A stretch of 9,112 nt of DNA, from positions 1-9,112 of the forward strand of contig CAUBVH010000038.1 in assembly GCA_958439425.1 (NCBI GenBank). Direction: 5' to 3'. Shown in pieces: positions 1 through 5,827 of this stretch (position 1 is the first letter of the stretch; every line of letters starts with the position of its first letter). Made by a program: the position numbers and the translations under genes. This stretch comes from an uncultured Collinsella sp. (lineage in GTDB: Bacteria; Actinomycetota; Coriobacteriia; Coriobacteriales; Coriobacteriaceae). The notes under the pieces are model-generated. The model did not search any database and was not told the DNA's origin. It was given only the letters and a program-made list of their open reading frames with translations.

Positions 1-74
1 CTACGCATGCATTTTGATGCCAGCAGGATCCATTTGGTTTGTCGATAGCGCCGGGTAATGCCGTCGGGGGATAT

Positions 75-96
75 AAGCCTCGGCGGCTTTGTTTTT
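75..96 (+). terminator. Probable intrinsic terminator of an upstream unit
   Basis: A short hairpin (AAGCC at 75-79, GGCTT at 85-89, five-base loop) is followed by a T-rich run (TGTTTTT, 90-96). The first 58 bases hold no recognisable gene, but a frame open from base 2 ends with TAA at 56-58, so this would fit the end of a gene lying mostly outside the window. The stem has only 5 bp, so the call is moderate. Confidence 0.45.
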
Positions 97-115
97 GCCG
101 TTCAACGAATGAGGA

Positions 116-143
116 ATGACAAACTCTTATCAATCAAGATAAT
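116..143 (+). promoter_or_regulatory. Candidate sigma70-type promoter P1
   Basis: ATGACA (116-121) matches the -35 consensus at five of six positions. It is separated by 16 bp from GATAAT (138-143), five of six for the -10. An inverted repeat TTATC-N6-GATAA (127-142) overlaps the spacer and -10, as expected of a repressor operator or a Crp/Fnr-fold protein site. Transcription would start near 150, leaving a leader of about 330 nt before the first large gene. Confidence 0.45.
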
Positions 144-192
144 TATTTATTAAACGACGGCACACGACGCTGTCGTACGAATGTCAACGGTG

Positions 193-221
193 TTCGCATG
201 GTCGATGACCGTTGATATAGT
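193..221 (+). promoter_or_regulatory. Candidate promoter P2 with TCAAC/GTTGA operator cluster
   Basis: TTCGCA (193-198) and TATAGT (216-221) have a 17-bp spacer; the -10 matches five of six and the -35 four of six. Four copies of one pentamer surround it: TCAAC at 184-188, GTTGA at 211-215 and 220-224, and TCAAC at 227-231. The outer pair extends to the inverted repeat TCAACGG/CCGTTGA (184-190, 209-215), and the inner pair forms GTTGA-CC-TCAAC (220-231) over the likely start site. That arrangement suggests a dimeric transcription factor, whose identity cannot be read from the DNA. Confidence 0.45.
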
Positions 222-251
222 TGACCTCAACTTGTAAGGGAGGGTGCGCAC

Positions 252-320
252 ATGCCGCAGACGACATACATTCGCCGCGTTGCCGCGCGTGCCCTGTATA
301 TGGCTCGGAGTCGCATATGA
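252..320 (+). CDS. Possible 22-residue leader peptide / small protein
   Basis: An ATG at 252 opens a 22-codon frame ending in TGA (318-320). It is preceded at 7 bp by AAGGGAGGG (236-244), one of the strongest Shine-Dalgarno sequences in the window, and lies just downstream of promoter candidate P2. The peptide, MPQTTYIRRVAARALYMARSRI, is basic, with five arginines, and has no homology I recognise. A stem (304-310 with 337-343, 7 bp including one G-U) overlaps its 3' end with the stop codon in the loop, so a translation-coupled attenuator is conceivable. Conservation is unknown; short frames with chance Shine-Dalgarno matches occur, so confidence is low. Confidence 0.3.
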   Translation: MPQTTYIRRVAARALYMARSRI

Positions 321-479
321 GCAGGTATGTTCACGGCTCCGGGAGAGACGACGCACAACTAAATAATCGACCGCAAAGCAGGTTCCCTAAAATTCCGGGT
401 TTGAGCACGGCCGGGCAATCGCCGTCCGTCGTGCATCGATACCGCTGTTATCCGTTTTTGGTTCGAGAGGGGAACCGTT

Positions 480-1763
480 ATGGCTGAAGAATTTGATTTC
501 CACCCGATGTGGGAGAGCCTCGGCATGAATCTTGCCGACCACGATATGCTGCTGGGCGCCGTGGGCCAGATGTACGGGGACATGTTCCTGTCGCAGAACA
601 ACCGCCCCAAGTCCACGTCCTACTTGGACTTTGTGGCCACCAACATCCATAGCGGCCGCATTAAGGAGATGCTCGACAAGAAGGAGGCTGGCGAGGCCAC
701 CAAAATCGTGGGCTCGTTCTGTGTGTACGTGCCCGAGGAGATCGTGCTTGCCTGTGACGGCATTCCCGTTGGTCTGTGCTCGGGTGCCGATTGGGCAACG
801 GACAAGGTCGAGGAGCACTTGCCGCGCAACACTTGTCCGCTTATCAAGAGCTTTGCCGGCTTTAAGCTGGGTGAGGTCTGCCCCTACATCGAGTCGAGTG
901 ACTTGGTGGTAGGCGAGAACACCTGCGATGGCAAGAAGAAGGCCTATGAGTTCTTTGCCACGCAAAAGAACATGTACGTCATGGATATCCCCAACGTGCA
1001 CGACGAGTCGACGCTTGTGACCTGGAAGGCCGAGGTTAAAAAGCTCGCTGCCAAGATCGAGGAAGAGTGTGGCGTCACGATTACGCCTGAGCGTCTGAAG
1101 GCCGCCATCCGCGCCGTCAATGAGAAGCGTCGCGCCCTGCAGCGCCTCGCTGCCACGCGCGCTGCCGACCCAGCGCCCATTAGCGGTCTCGACAGTCTTC
1201 TGACCGTTCAGGCCGCCTTTATGGACGACACGCCGCGTCTGACCGGAGCCATCAACGATATGGCGGCCGAGTGTGAGCAGCGTGTCGAGGCCGGCGAGGG
1301 CGTAGCACCCAAGGGGACCAAGCGCATCCTGTACACCGGCACGCCCATGGCCGTGCCCAACTGGAAGCTGTTCAACCTCATCGAGAAAGCCGGCGGCATT
1401 GTGGTAGGCGAGGAGTCCTGCACGGGCTCGCGCTACTACAAGGATCTGGTCGACGAGTCCGGCGAGACGGTCGACGAGATGCTCGACGCCATCGCCGAGC
1501 GCTACTTTAAGATCAACTGTGCCGTCTTTACGCCCAACGACCAGCGAATGAAGGACATTGTCCAGATGGCCAAGGACCTGCATGCCGACGGCATTGTCGA
1601 CGTGGCCCTGCAGTTCTGCACGCTCTACGAGATGGAGTCGTTTGCCGTGGAGAAGGCCGCCGAGGAGGCCGGCATTCCGTTTATGCACATCACGACCGAC
1701 TATGCCGGAGAGGACGCCGGCCAACTGCAAACCAGGATCGAGGCTTTCTTGGAAACCATTTAG
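480..1763 (+). CDS. 2-hydroxyacyl-CoA dehydratase family (HgdB/double-cubane-like) subunit, first paralogue
   Basis: This 427-residue protein belongs to the 2-hydroxyacyl-CoA dehydratase / benzoyl-CoA reductase BcrC-HgdB family, cytoplasmic iron-sulfur proteins that accept one very low-potential electron from an ATP-driven activase. Family motifs are clear: NTCPLIKS with Cys119, ENTCDGKKK with Cys149, EESCTGS with Cys314, INCAVFTPND with Cys347, QFCTLYE with Cys380, and a C-terminal ITTDYAGEDAGQLQTRIEAF segment. Cys119, Cys149 and Cys380 are the likely cluster ligands. Its N-terminus is about 39 residues longer than the next gene's product. The ATG at 480 has AGGGGA 6 bp upstream. It may pair with the downstream paralogue as a heterodimer. 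The substrate is unknown: no CoA-transferase, hydroxyacid dehydrogenase or acyl-CoA dehydrogenase gene is adjacent, so a classic fermentative dehydratase is not established and a double-cubane-type reductase is equally possible. Confidence 0.88.
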   Translation: MAEEFDFHPMWESLGMNLADHDMLLGAVGQMYGDMFLSQNNRPKSTSYLDFVATNIHSGRIKEMLDKKEAGEATKIVGSFCVYVPEEIVLACDGIPVGLCSGADWATDKVEEHLPRNTCPLIKSFAGFKLGEVCPYIESSDLVVGENTCDGKKKAYEFFATQKNMYVMDIPNVHDESTLVTWKAEVKKLAAKIEEECGVTITPERLKAAIRAVNEKRRALQRLAATRAADPAPISGLDSLLTVQAAFMDDTPRLTGAINDMAAECEQRVEAGEGVAPKGTKRILYTGTPMAVPNWKLFNLIEKAGGIVVGEESCTGSRYYKDLVDESGETVDEMLDAIAERYFKINCAVFTPNDQRMKDIVQMAKDLHADGIVDVALQFCTLYEMESFAVEKAAEEAGIPFMHITTDYAGEDAGQLQTRIEAFLETI

Positions 1764-1778
1764 GGCTATCCGTCTCGG

Positions 1779-1881
1779 CGGCTTCCCCAGGCACCCGATC
1801 TTGCCGTTCAAACCGTCGCTTGCGTACCAGAAGTACGCGGCGCTCCTCTTTCACGGCAACCTCGGGCACCTGGGAAAGCCG
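1779..1881. repeat. Intergenic imperfect palindrome, copy 1
   Basis: This roughly 100-bp element sits between the two dehydratase-family genes. Its arms pair as 1779-1791 with 1869-1881, 1794-1798 with 1862-1866, and 1801-1807 with 1853-1859. An inner hairpin has GCGTAC at 1821-1826 and GTACGC at 1832-1837. It matches the copy at 3077-3184 almost base for base, including the core from about 1809 to 1852. No T-run follows, so it is not a standard intrinsic terminator. It resembles a REP- or MITE-like dispersed element or a structured RNA, possibly affecting message stability between cistrons. Confidence 0.8.
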
Positions 1882-1918
1882 TTTCCTTGGTTGGTTAAAA
1901 GGTCTGTTAAGGAGTTAT

Positions 1919-3082
1919 ATGTCGGAAAATACTGAGCAGCCGTTGCCGCGCACGTTTGAGGAGTTCAACGAGCAACGCAAGGCGGCGTTTATTCGCGTCA
2001 AGGATTATAAGCAGGCGGGTAATCGCCTGGTCGGCTTTTTGTGCAGCTATACGCCGCTCGAGATTATCGATGCCGCGGGCGCTGCAAGTGTGGCCTTGTG
2101 CGGCACATCCGACGAGGTGATTCCCGAGGCCGAGAAGGTGCTGCCGGCAAATCTGTGTCCGCTCATCAAATCGACGTACGGCTTTGCCTACTCGCAAAAG
2201 TGCCCGTTTACGTACTTTAGCGACATGATCATCGGCGAGACCACCTGCGACGGCAAGAAGAAGATGTACGAGCTACTCAACGAGCTCAAGCGCACGCACA
2301 TTCTGCATCTTCCGCAGGGTCGCGATCGTGCCTACGAGCGTGAAGGCTGGTACGAGGAGTGCCGCCTGCTCAAGGAGGAGCTCGAGGGCTTCTACGGCAT
2401 CACGATTACCGACGATAACCTGCGCGCTGCCGTCCGTCGTCGCAACCGCTTGCGTGCGGTCCAGCTCGAGATGTTTGCACTGCAGGCCAACCAGCCGGCG
2501 GCCATGAGCGGCGTCGACCTGATGAGCACCATGTTTGCCGGTACGTTCAGCTTTGATATCGAGGCCTATACGCAGCAGCTGGAGCAAAAGGTTGCCAAGC
2601 TGCGCGAGGCCTACGACGCAGGCGAGCGCCCGGTTGCGGCGGATGCCAAGCGCATTCTGATCACTGGTTGCCCGGTGGGCGGCGTGATCAACAAGATCGG
2701 TCGCACCATCGAGTCCAATGGCGGCGTGGTCGTGTGCATGGACGACTGCTCGGGCGAGCGCACGGCGGCCATGATGATCGATCCGGAGGCTCCCGACATC
2801 CTGCGTGCCATCGCCGACCGCTACCTGGACATCAACTGCTCGGTCATGACGCCCAACGATGGTCGTATGGAAAACACGCTGGCCATGTGCGAGAAGTATC
2901 ATGTCGATGGCGTGGTAGAGAGCGTGCTACAGGCCTGCCACACCTTTAACGTGGAGAGTGCGCGCATGCAGGAGGCTGTCGAGGGCGCGGGTATTCCGTA
3001 TATGAAGATCGAGACCGACTACAGCAACGGCGACATGGGCCAGATCGAGACACGCATCGCCGCCTTCATCGAAACCCTCTAG
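1919..3082 (+). CDS. 2-hydroxyacyl-CoA dehydratase family (HgdB/double-cubane-like) subunit, second paralogue
   Basis: This 387-residue protein is a paralogue of the previous product and carries the same motifs in order: NLCPLIKS (Cys80), ETTCDGKKK (Cys110), a TGCP segment (Cys251), DDCSGERT (Cys277), INCSVMTPND (Cys307), QACHTFN (Cys340) and the C-terminal IETDYSNGDMGQIETRIAAF. Cys80, Cys110 and Cys340 are the likely iron-sulfur ligands. The start at 1919 is chosen because AAGGAG lies at 1909-1914 and the frame upstream of it runs through the repeat element; in-frame starts before 1919 would encode the hairpin. The pair plus the activase resembles two-subunit dehydratases of the HgdAB or FldBC type, or two double-cubane-type reductases. 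Cys251 and Cys273 have no counterpart in the first paralogue, so the subunits are not equivalent. The physiological substrate cannot be assigned. Confidence 0.88.
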   Translation: MSENTEQPLPRTFEEFNEQRKAAFIRVKDYKQAGNRLVGFLCSYTPLEIIDAAGAASVALCGTSDEVIPEAEKVLPANLCPLIKSTYGFAYSQKCPFTYFSDMIIGETTCDGKKKMYELLNELKRTHILHLPQGRDRAYEREGWYEECRLLKEELEGFYGITITDDNLRAAVRRRNRLRAVQLEMFALQANQPAAMSGVDLMSTMFAGTFSFDIEAYTQQLEQKVAKLREAYDAGERPVAADAKRILITGCPVGGVINKIGRTIESNGGVVVCMDDCSGERTAAMMIDPEAPDILRAIADRYLDINCSVMTPNDGRMENTLAMCEKYHVDGVVESVLQACHTFNVESARMQEAVEGAGIPYMKIETDYSNGDMGQIETRIAAFIETL

Positions 3083-3184
3083 CTTCCTCAGGCACCGGAC
3101 CTTGCCCCTCAAACCGTCGCTTGCGTACCAAAGTACGCTGCGCTCCTCTTTCGGGGCAACCTCCGGCACCTGAGAAACCTAGAG
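3077..3184. repeat. Intergenic imperfect palindrome, copy 2
   Basis: This is the second copy of the element at 1779-1881, placed directly after the second dehydratase-family gene. The outer stem CTCTAG (3077-3082) pairs with CTAGAG (3179-3184), so the TAG stop codon lies inside the stem. Inner pairing is 3086-3092 with 3169-3174, 3095-3099 with 3162-3166, 3102-3108 with 3153-3159, and the hairpin GCGTAC-CAAA-GTACGC (3123-3138). Compared with copy 1, four base pairs are replaced by different complementary pairs, so pairing itself appears to be under selection or copying constraint. Confidence 0.8.
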
Positions 3185-3185
3185 C

Positions 3186-3197
3186 TAAGGCGCCTTA
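3186..3197. promoter_or_regulatory. Perfect 12-bp palindrome upstream of the activase
   Basis: TAAGGCGCCTTA is perfectly self-complementary and lies between repeat copy 2 and the activase Shine-Dalgarno sequence (GGGAGAG, 3226-3232). It could be an operator half-site pair, but no convincing -10 element follows at a sensible distance and there is no second copy in the window. Function is unassigned. Confidence 0.25.
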
Positions 3198-3236
3198 ACG
3201 CGCCGCTACCTTTGATGTTTAGATTGGGAGAGAGCC

Positions 3237-4001
3237 ATGATAGGGATCGGGATCGATATCGGGTCTACGGCGGCTAAGGCTGCTGTGGTCGATGGGGAGG
3301 GTTCGGTGGCGTGGACGTGCGTGCAGCCAACCGGGTTCTCCTCGGTCGATGCTTCCGAGCGGCTGCGCGAGGCGCTGGCAGCGGCGGGTTACGACGTGGC
3401 TGCCGACGACGTGCGCGTGGTCGCGACTGGCTACGGCCGTGTCGCCGTGCCCTATGCGCACAAGGTCGTGACCGAGATCACCTGCCACGGCACCGGTGCC
3501 GTGCGCCTGTTTGGCGACCATGGCACGGTGATTGACGTGGGCGGCCAGGACACCAAAGTCATTCAGCTTAAGGGCGGCCGCGTGGTCAAGTTCGCCATGA
3601 ACGACAAGTGCGCCGCCGGCACGGGGCGCTTTCTGGAGATCATGGCCGACCGCTTGGGTATTACCCAGCAGCAGATGGCAGACCTCGCCCGCACCGGCGA
3701 GCCTACCAAGATTTCCAGCATGTGCACCGTGTCTGCCGAAAGCGAGGTTATCAGCCTGATCGGTCGCGGTGAGCCGCGCGAGAACATTGCACGTGGCGTG
3801 ATCGACAGCGTGGTCTCGCGCGTGGCGACCATGGCCGGGCAGGCCGCGGGTGCCCCGTACTACCTGACCGGCGGCCTGTGCGAGAACGCCTTCGTGGTGG
3901 AGCGGTTGGGCGAGCTACTGGGGTCGCCGGTGAGCACCTCGCCCCAGGCTCGCTTTGCCGGTGCCATCGGCGCGGCGATTCGCGCGCAGGCGCTCAATTA
4001 A
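3237..4001 (+). CDS. ATP-dependent iron-sulfur activase of 2-hydroxyacyl-CoA dehydratase type (HgdC/FldI-like)
   Basis: This 254-residue ASKHA-fold ATPase has the usual length for the HgdC / BadF-BcrA activase family. Visible motifs are the first phosphate loop GIDIGSTAAKA (4-14), the second phosphate region VIDVGGQDTK (98-107), NDKCAAGTGRFLEIMA with Cys125, SSMCTVSAESEV with Cys163, and the nucleotide-site segment YLTGGLCEN (209-217). Cys125 and Cys163 correspond to the two cysteines per monomer that hold the [4Fe-4S] cluster between the subunits of the Acidaminococcus HgdC homodimer. Such proteins use ATP hydrolysis to push one electron, usually from ferredoxin or flavodoxin, onto the partner enzyme. 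It lies 154 bp after the paired dehydratase-family genes and 70 bp before selD, consistent with serving both upstream proteins. ATG 3237 has GGGAGAG 4 bp before it. Confidence 0.92.
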   Translation: MIGIGIDIGSTAAKAAVVDGEGSVAWTCVQPTGFSSVDASERLREALAAAGYDVAADDVRVVATGYGRVAVPYAHKVVTEITCHGTGAVRLFGDHGTVIDVGGQDTKVIQLKGGRVVKFAMNDKCAAGTGRFLEIMADRLGITQQQMADLARTGEPTKISSMCTVSAESEVISLIGRGEPRENIARGVIDSVVSRVATMAGQAAGAPYYLTGGLCENAFVVERLGELLGSPVSTSPQARFAGAIGAAIRAQALN

Positions 4002-4030
4002 TGCATCCGCCCCAGGCTCGCATTCATGCG

Positions 4031-4036
4031 TATACT
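4031..4036 (+). promoter_or_regulatory. Weak candidate -10 element upstream of selD
   Basis: TATACT at 4031-4036 matches the -10 consensus at five of six positions and would give a short leader to the selD Shine-Dalgarno sequence (AGGAGG, 4061-4066). There is no recognisable -35 at 16-18 bp. selD may instead be read through from the activase, since no terminator lies between them. Confidence 0.3.
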
Positions 4037-4071
4037 GGGAGAAAATGATTGACCGATGAGAGGAGGTATCG

Positions 4072-5121
4072 ATGGCTGACGATCAGATTAAGCTCACGTC
4101 TATGACTGCCGCGAGCGGTTGAGCCGCTAAGTTGGCTCCTGGAGCCCTCGCCCAGGTCCTGGGCGACTTGCCCAATGTGCATAACGATAACCTGCTCGTG
4201 GGGTTCGATACCTCCGACGATGCGAGCGTTTTTCGCGTTGGCGAGAACTTGGGTCTCGTGCAGTCCATCGACTTCTTCCCGCCGATGGTCGACGACCCGT
4301 TCCTGTTTGGCCAGATCGCGGCGGCCAACTCGCTGTCGGACATCTACGCCATGGGCGGGCGGCCGAGCCATGCCATGAACCTGCTCTGCATACCCAGTTG
4401 CCTGGGTGTTGAGGTTGCCGGCCAGATTCTGGCGGGCGGTGCCGACAAGTGCGTCGAGGCGGGCTGCTCCATCGCGGGCGGTCACACCATCAACGACGAC
4501 GAGCCCAAGTACGGCTTGTCTGTGAGCGGCTTTGTCGCGCTCGACCGCATGCTCGCCAACAGCGGCGCACGCGTGGGCGATGTTCTGCTGCTGACCAAGG
4601 CGATCGGCTCGGGCATCATCACCACGGCCATTAAGGGCGAACTCATCGAGCAGGACGAGGCCACAGCCATGTTTGACTCGATACGCACCCTTAACGAGGC
4701 ACCGATTCGTCTGGCCGAGGGACTTGAGCTTCACGGCTGTACCGACATCACGGGCTTTGGCTTGATTGGGCATGCGTGCGAGATGGCCGAGGGCTCGGGC
4801 GTGCAGATTGAGCTTGCGTCGGAGGCGGTGCCGCTCTTTGACCAGGTACTCGACATGGCACGTCTGGGCATTATCCCAGCGGGCTCCTACCGCAACCAGG
4901 ACTTTTTTGGCCCGCGTGTGGCTGTCGACGAGGGCCTGGAGCCGGGCATGCTCGACGCGCTGTACGATCCGCAGACGTCTGGTGGCCTGCTTATCGCGGC
5001 GCCCGCGGCGGATGTGGATGAGCTTGCGCGTCGCCTGGATGCCGAGGGGTGCATCGCCGCCGTTATCGGTCGCGTGTGCGAGGCGGTGCCGGGCGGTCCT
5101 GCTGTTCGCGTTGTGCATTAA
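4072..5121 (+). CDS. selD: Selenide, water dikinase (selenophosphate synthetase), selenocysteine-containing
   Basis: SelD makes selenophosphate from selenide and ATP, the selenium donor for selenocysteine, selenouridine and some labile selenium cofactors. Starting at ATG 4072, with AGGAGG 5 bp upstream, the frame runs for 349 residues if TGA 4120-4122 is read as selenocysteine 17. E. coli SelD (347 residues) has its catalytic Cys at 17 and an essential Lys at 20; here the sequence is SG-Sec-AAK with Lys20. Other family marks are GFDTSDD (44-50), SIDFF with Asp67, NSLSDIYAMGGRP (86-98) with Asp90, TDITGFGLIGH with Asp225, and YDPQTSGGLL (298-307). A SECIS-like hairpin follows the TGA. An annotation that treats TGA as a stop would begin the gene near 4132 and lose the catalytic residue. 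The E. coli Cys19 equivalent is Ala19. Confidence 0.95.
4123..4170 (+). promoter_or_regulatory. Bacterial SECIS-like element in selD
   Basis: Directly after the recoded TGA (4120-4122) the message can form two stems. A small one is GGCTC-CTG-GAGCC (4134-4146). The main one is a perfect 8-bp hairpin, TCGCCCAG-GTC-CTGGGCGA (4148-4166). The apical AGGUC resembles the AGGUCU loop of the E. coli fdhF SECIS bound by SelB, and it lies about 34 nt after the UGA, at the long end of the usual bacterial spacing. The hairpin lies in coding sequence, as bacterial SECIS elements do. Confidence 0.75.
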
Positions 5122-5137
5122 AGAAAACCGTTTATGC

Positions 5138-5167
5138 GACCGCCTACTTTTCTGGGCGGTCCCTTTT
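5138..5167 (+). terminator. Hairpin with short T-run between selD and yedF
   Basis: GACCGCC (5138-5144) and GGCGGTC (5155-5161) form a perfect 7-bp stem with a 10-base loop, followed by CCTTTT. The T-run is only four bases and starts two bases after the stem, so it may be a partial terminator or processing site that lowers expression of yedF and later genes relative to selD. The yedF Shine-Dalgarno sequence begins right after it. Confidence 0.55.
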
Positions 5168-5181
5168 GAAAGGATGTAGCT

Positions 5182-5808
5182 ATGTCTACCAAGATTGAAG
5201 TCAATGCCATGGGCGATGCCTGCCCGCTGCCCGTCGTCAAGACGCTTAAGGCACTCAAACAGCTTGACGGCGAGGGTGCCGTAGTGACCTCGGTCGATAA
5301 CGAGACCGCCGTCAAGAACATCTCCAAGATGGCGCAGGAGAAGGGCTGCACGGCCTCGGTCGAGAAGGTTTCTGACGCCGAGTGGCGCGTGACCGTGGCG
5401 ACCTCCGGTGCCGTTGCCGTGGCAGACCCCGAGCAGGACGGTGCCGCTTTCTGCGGTGCCAGCACCGGCAAGGGCGAGCTCGTCATTTCCGTCTACACCG
5501 ACTGCATGGGCCGCGGCGACGACGAGCTGGGCCACAAGCTCATGAAGGCCTTCATCTTTGCCGTGACGCAGCAGGAGGAGCTGCCCGCGACCATGCTGTT
5601 CTACAACGGCGGCGCCAAGCTCACCGTCGAGGGCTCGCCGGTACTTGACGACCTGAAGGGGCTGGCTGAGCAGGGCGTCGAAATCCTCACCTGTGGCACC
5701 TGCCTCGACCACTATGGCATTAAGGACCAGCTTGCCGTGGGCGAGGTCACGAACATGTATGTGATCGTGGAGAAGATGGAACAAGCCGTGCGCGTCGTGC
5801 GCCCGTAG
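5182..5808 (+). CDS. yedF: Selenium metabolism protein YedF (TusA-like plus DsrE-like domains)
   Basis: This 208-residue protein has two parts. Residues 1-75 form a TusA/SirA-like sulfurtransferase domain with the CPxP signature GDACPLPVVK (Cys14), whose Cys carries sulfane sulfur, or by inference selenium. Residues 98-208 form a DsrE-like domain with FYNGGAKLT (140-148) and the pair of cysteines in TCGTCLDHYG (Cys171, Cys174). This architecture is the YedF family often found beside selD, selenocysteine lyase and DUF3343 genes in selenium-using bacteria. The likely role is to hold and pass reduced selenium between the desulfurase/lyase and SelD. The start at 5182 has AAAGGA 7 bp upstream. The biochemical role of the family is inferred mainly from genomic association. 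Confidence 0.92.
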   Translation: MSTKIEVNAMGDACPLPVVKTLKALKQLDGEGAVVTSVDNETAVKNISKMAQEKGCTASVEKVSDAEWRVTVATSGAVAVADPEQDGAAFCGASTGKGELVISVYTDCMGRGDDELGHKLMKAFIFAVTQQEELPATMLFYNGGAKLTVEGSPVLDDLKGLAEQGVEILTCGTCLDHYGIKDQLAVGEVTNMYVIVEKMEQAVRVVRP

Positions 5809-5827
5809 CGTATTGGTTGGAGTTGCC

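Larger units (their letters stand above)
97..479 (+). other. Long non-coding leader / control region upstream of the dehydratase genes
   Basis: This stretch of nearly 400 bases contains no protein gene of normal size on either strand. It is AT-rich around 120-155 and GC-rich later. It holds two sigma70-like promoter candidates (116-143 and 193-221), several TCAAC/GTTGA half-sites, a possible small leader ORF (252-320) and weak hairpins (304-343, and 405-409 with 430-434). I looked for the conserved cores of cobalamin, glycine and other common riboswitches and recognised none. The first dehydratase-family gene starts immediately after it. Confidence 0.6.

Noticed and set aside
2..58. Frame open from the window edge ending in TAA at 56-58, before the hairpin at 75-96
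   Set aside because: Only 18 residues are visible and none form a recognisable motif; a second frame also stays open to base 48. The end of a real gene is possible but cannot be supported.
300..480. Possible riboswitch in the leader, because GGGAGAGAC and several hairpins occur there
   Set aside because: The segment recalls part of a glycine riboswitch but the conserved downstream core is absent, and no cobalamin or other known aptamer core was found.
221..487. 88-residue plus-strand frame across the leader
   Set aside because: It lacks a ribosome site, overlaps the start of the dehydratase gene, covers promoter-like DNA and has no recognisable domain. The 22-codon frame at 252 in another register is better supported.
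387..1811. 474-residue minus-strand frame opposite the first dehydratase gene, with similar long minus-strand frames opposite selD/yedF (4024-6036) and brnQ (7290-8630)
   Set aside because: These are mirror frames produced by high-GC codon bias. Their products are low-complexity, His/Arg/Gly-rich and without family motifs, while the plus-strand genes have clear motifs and ribosome sites.
3940..4021. 14-base direct repeat CGCCCCAGGCTCGC at 3940-3953 and 4008-4021
   Set aside because: It is short, GC-rich and partly in coding sequence, with no flanking structure or target-site signature. It is most simply chance or a small local duplication.
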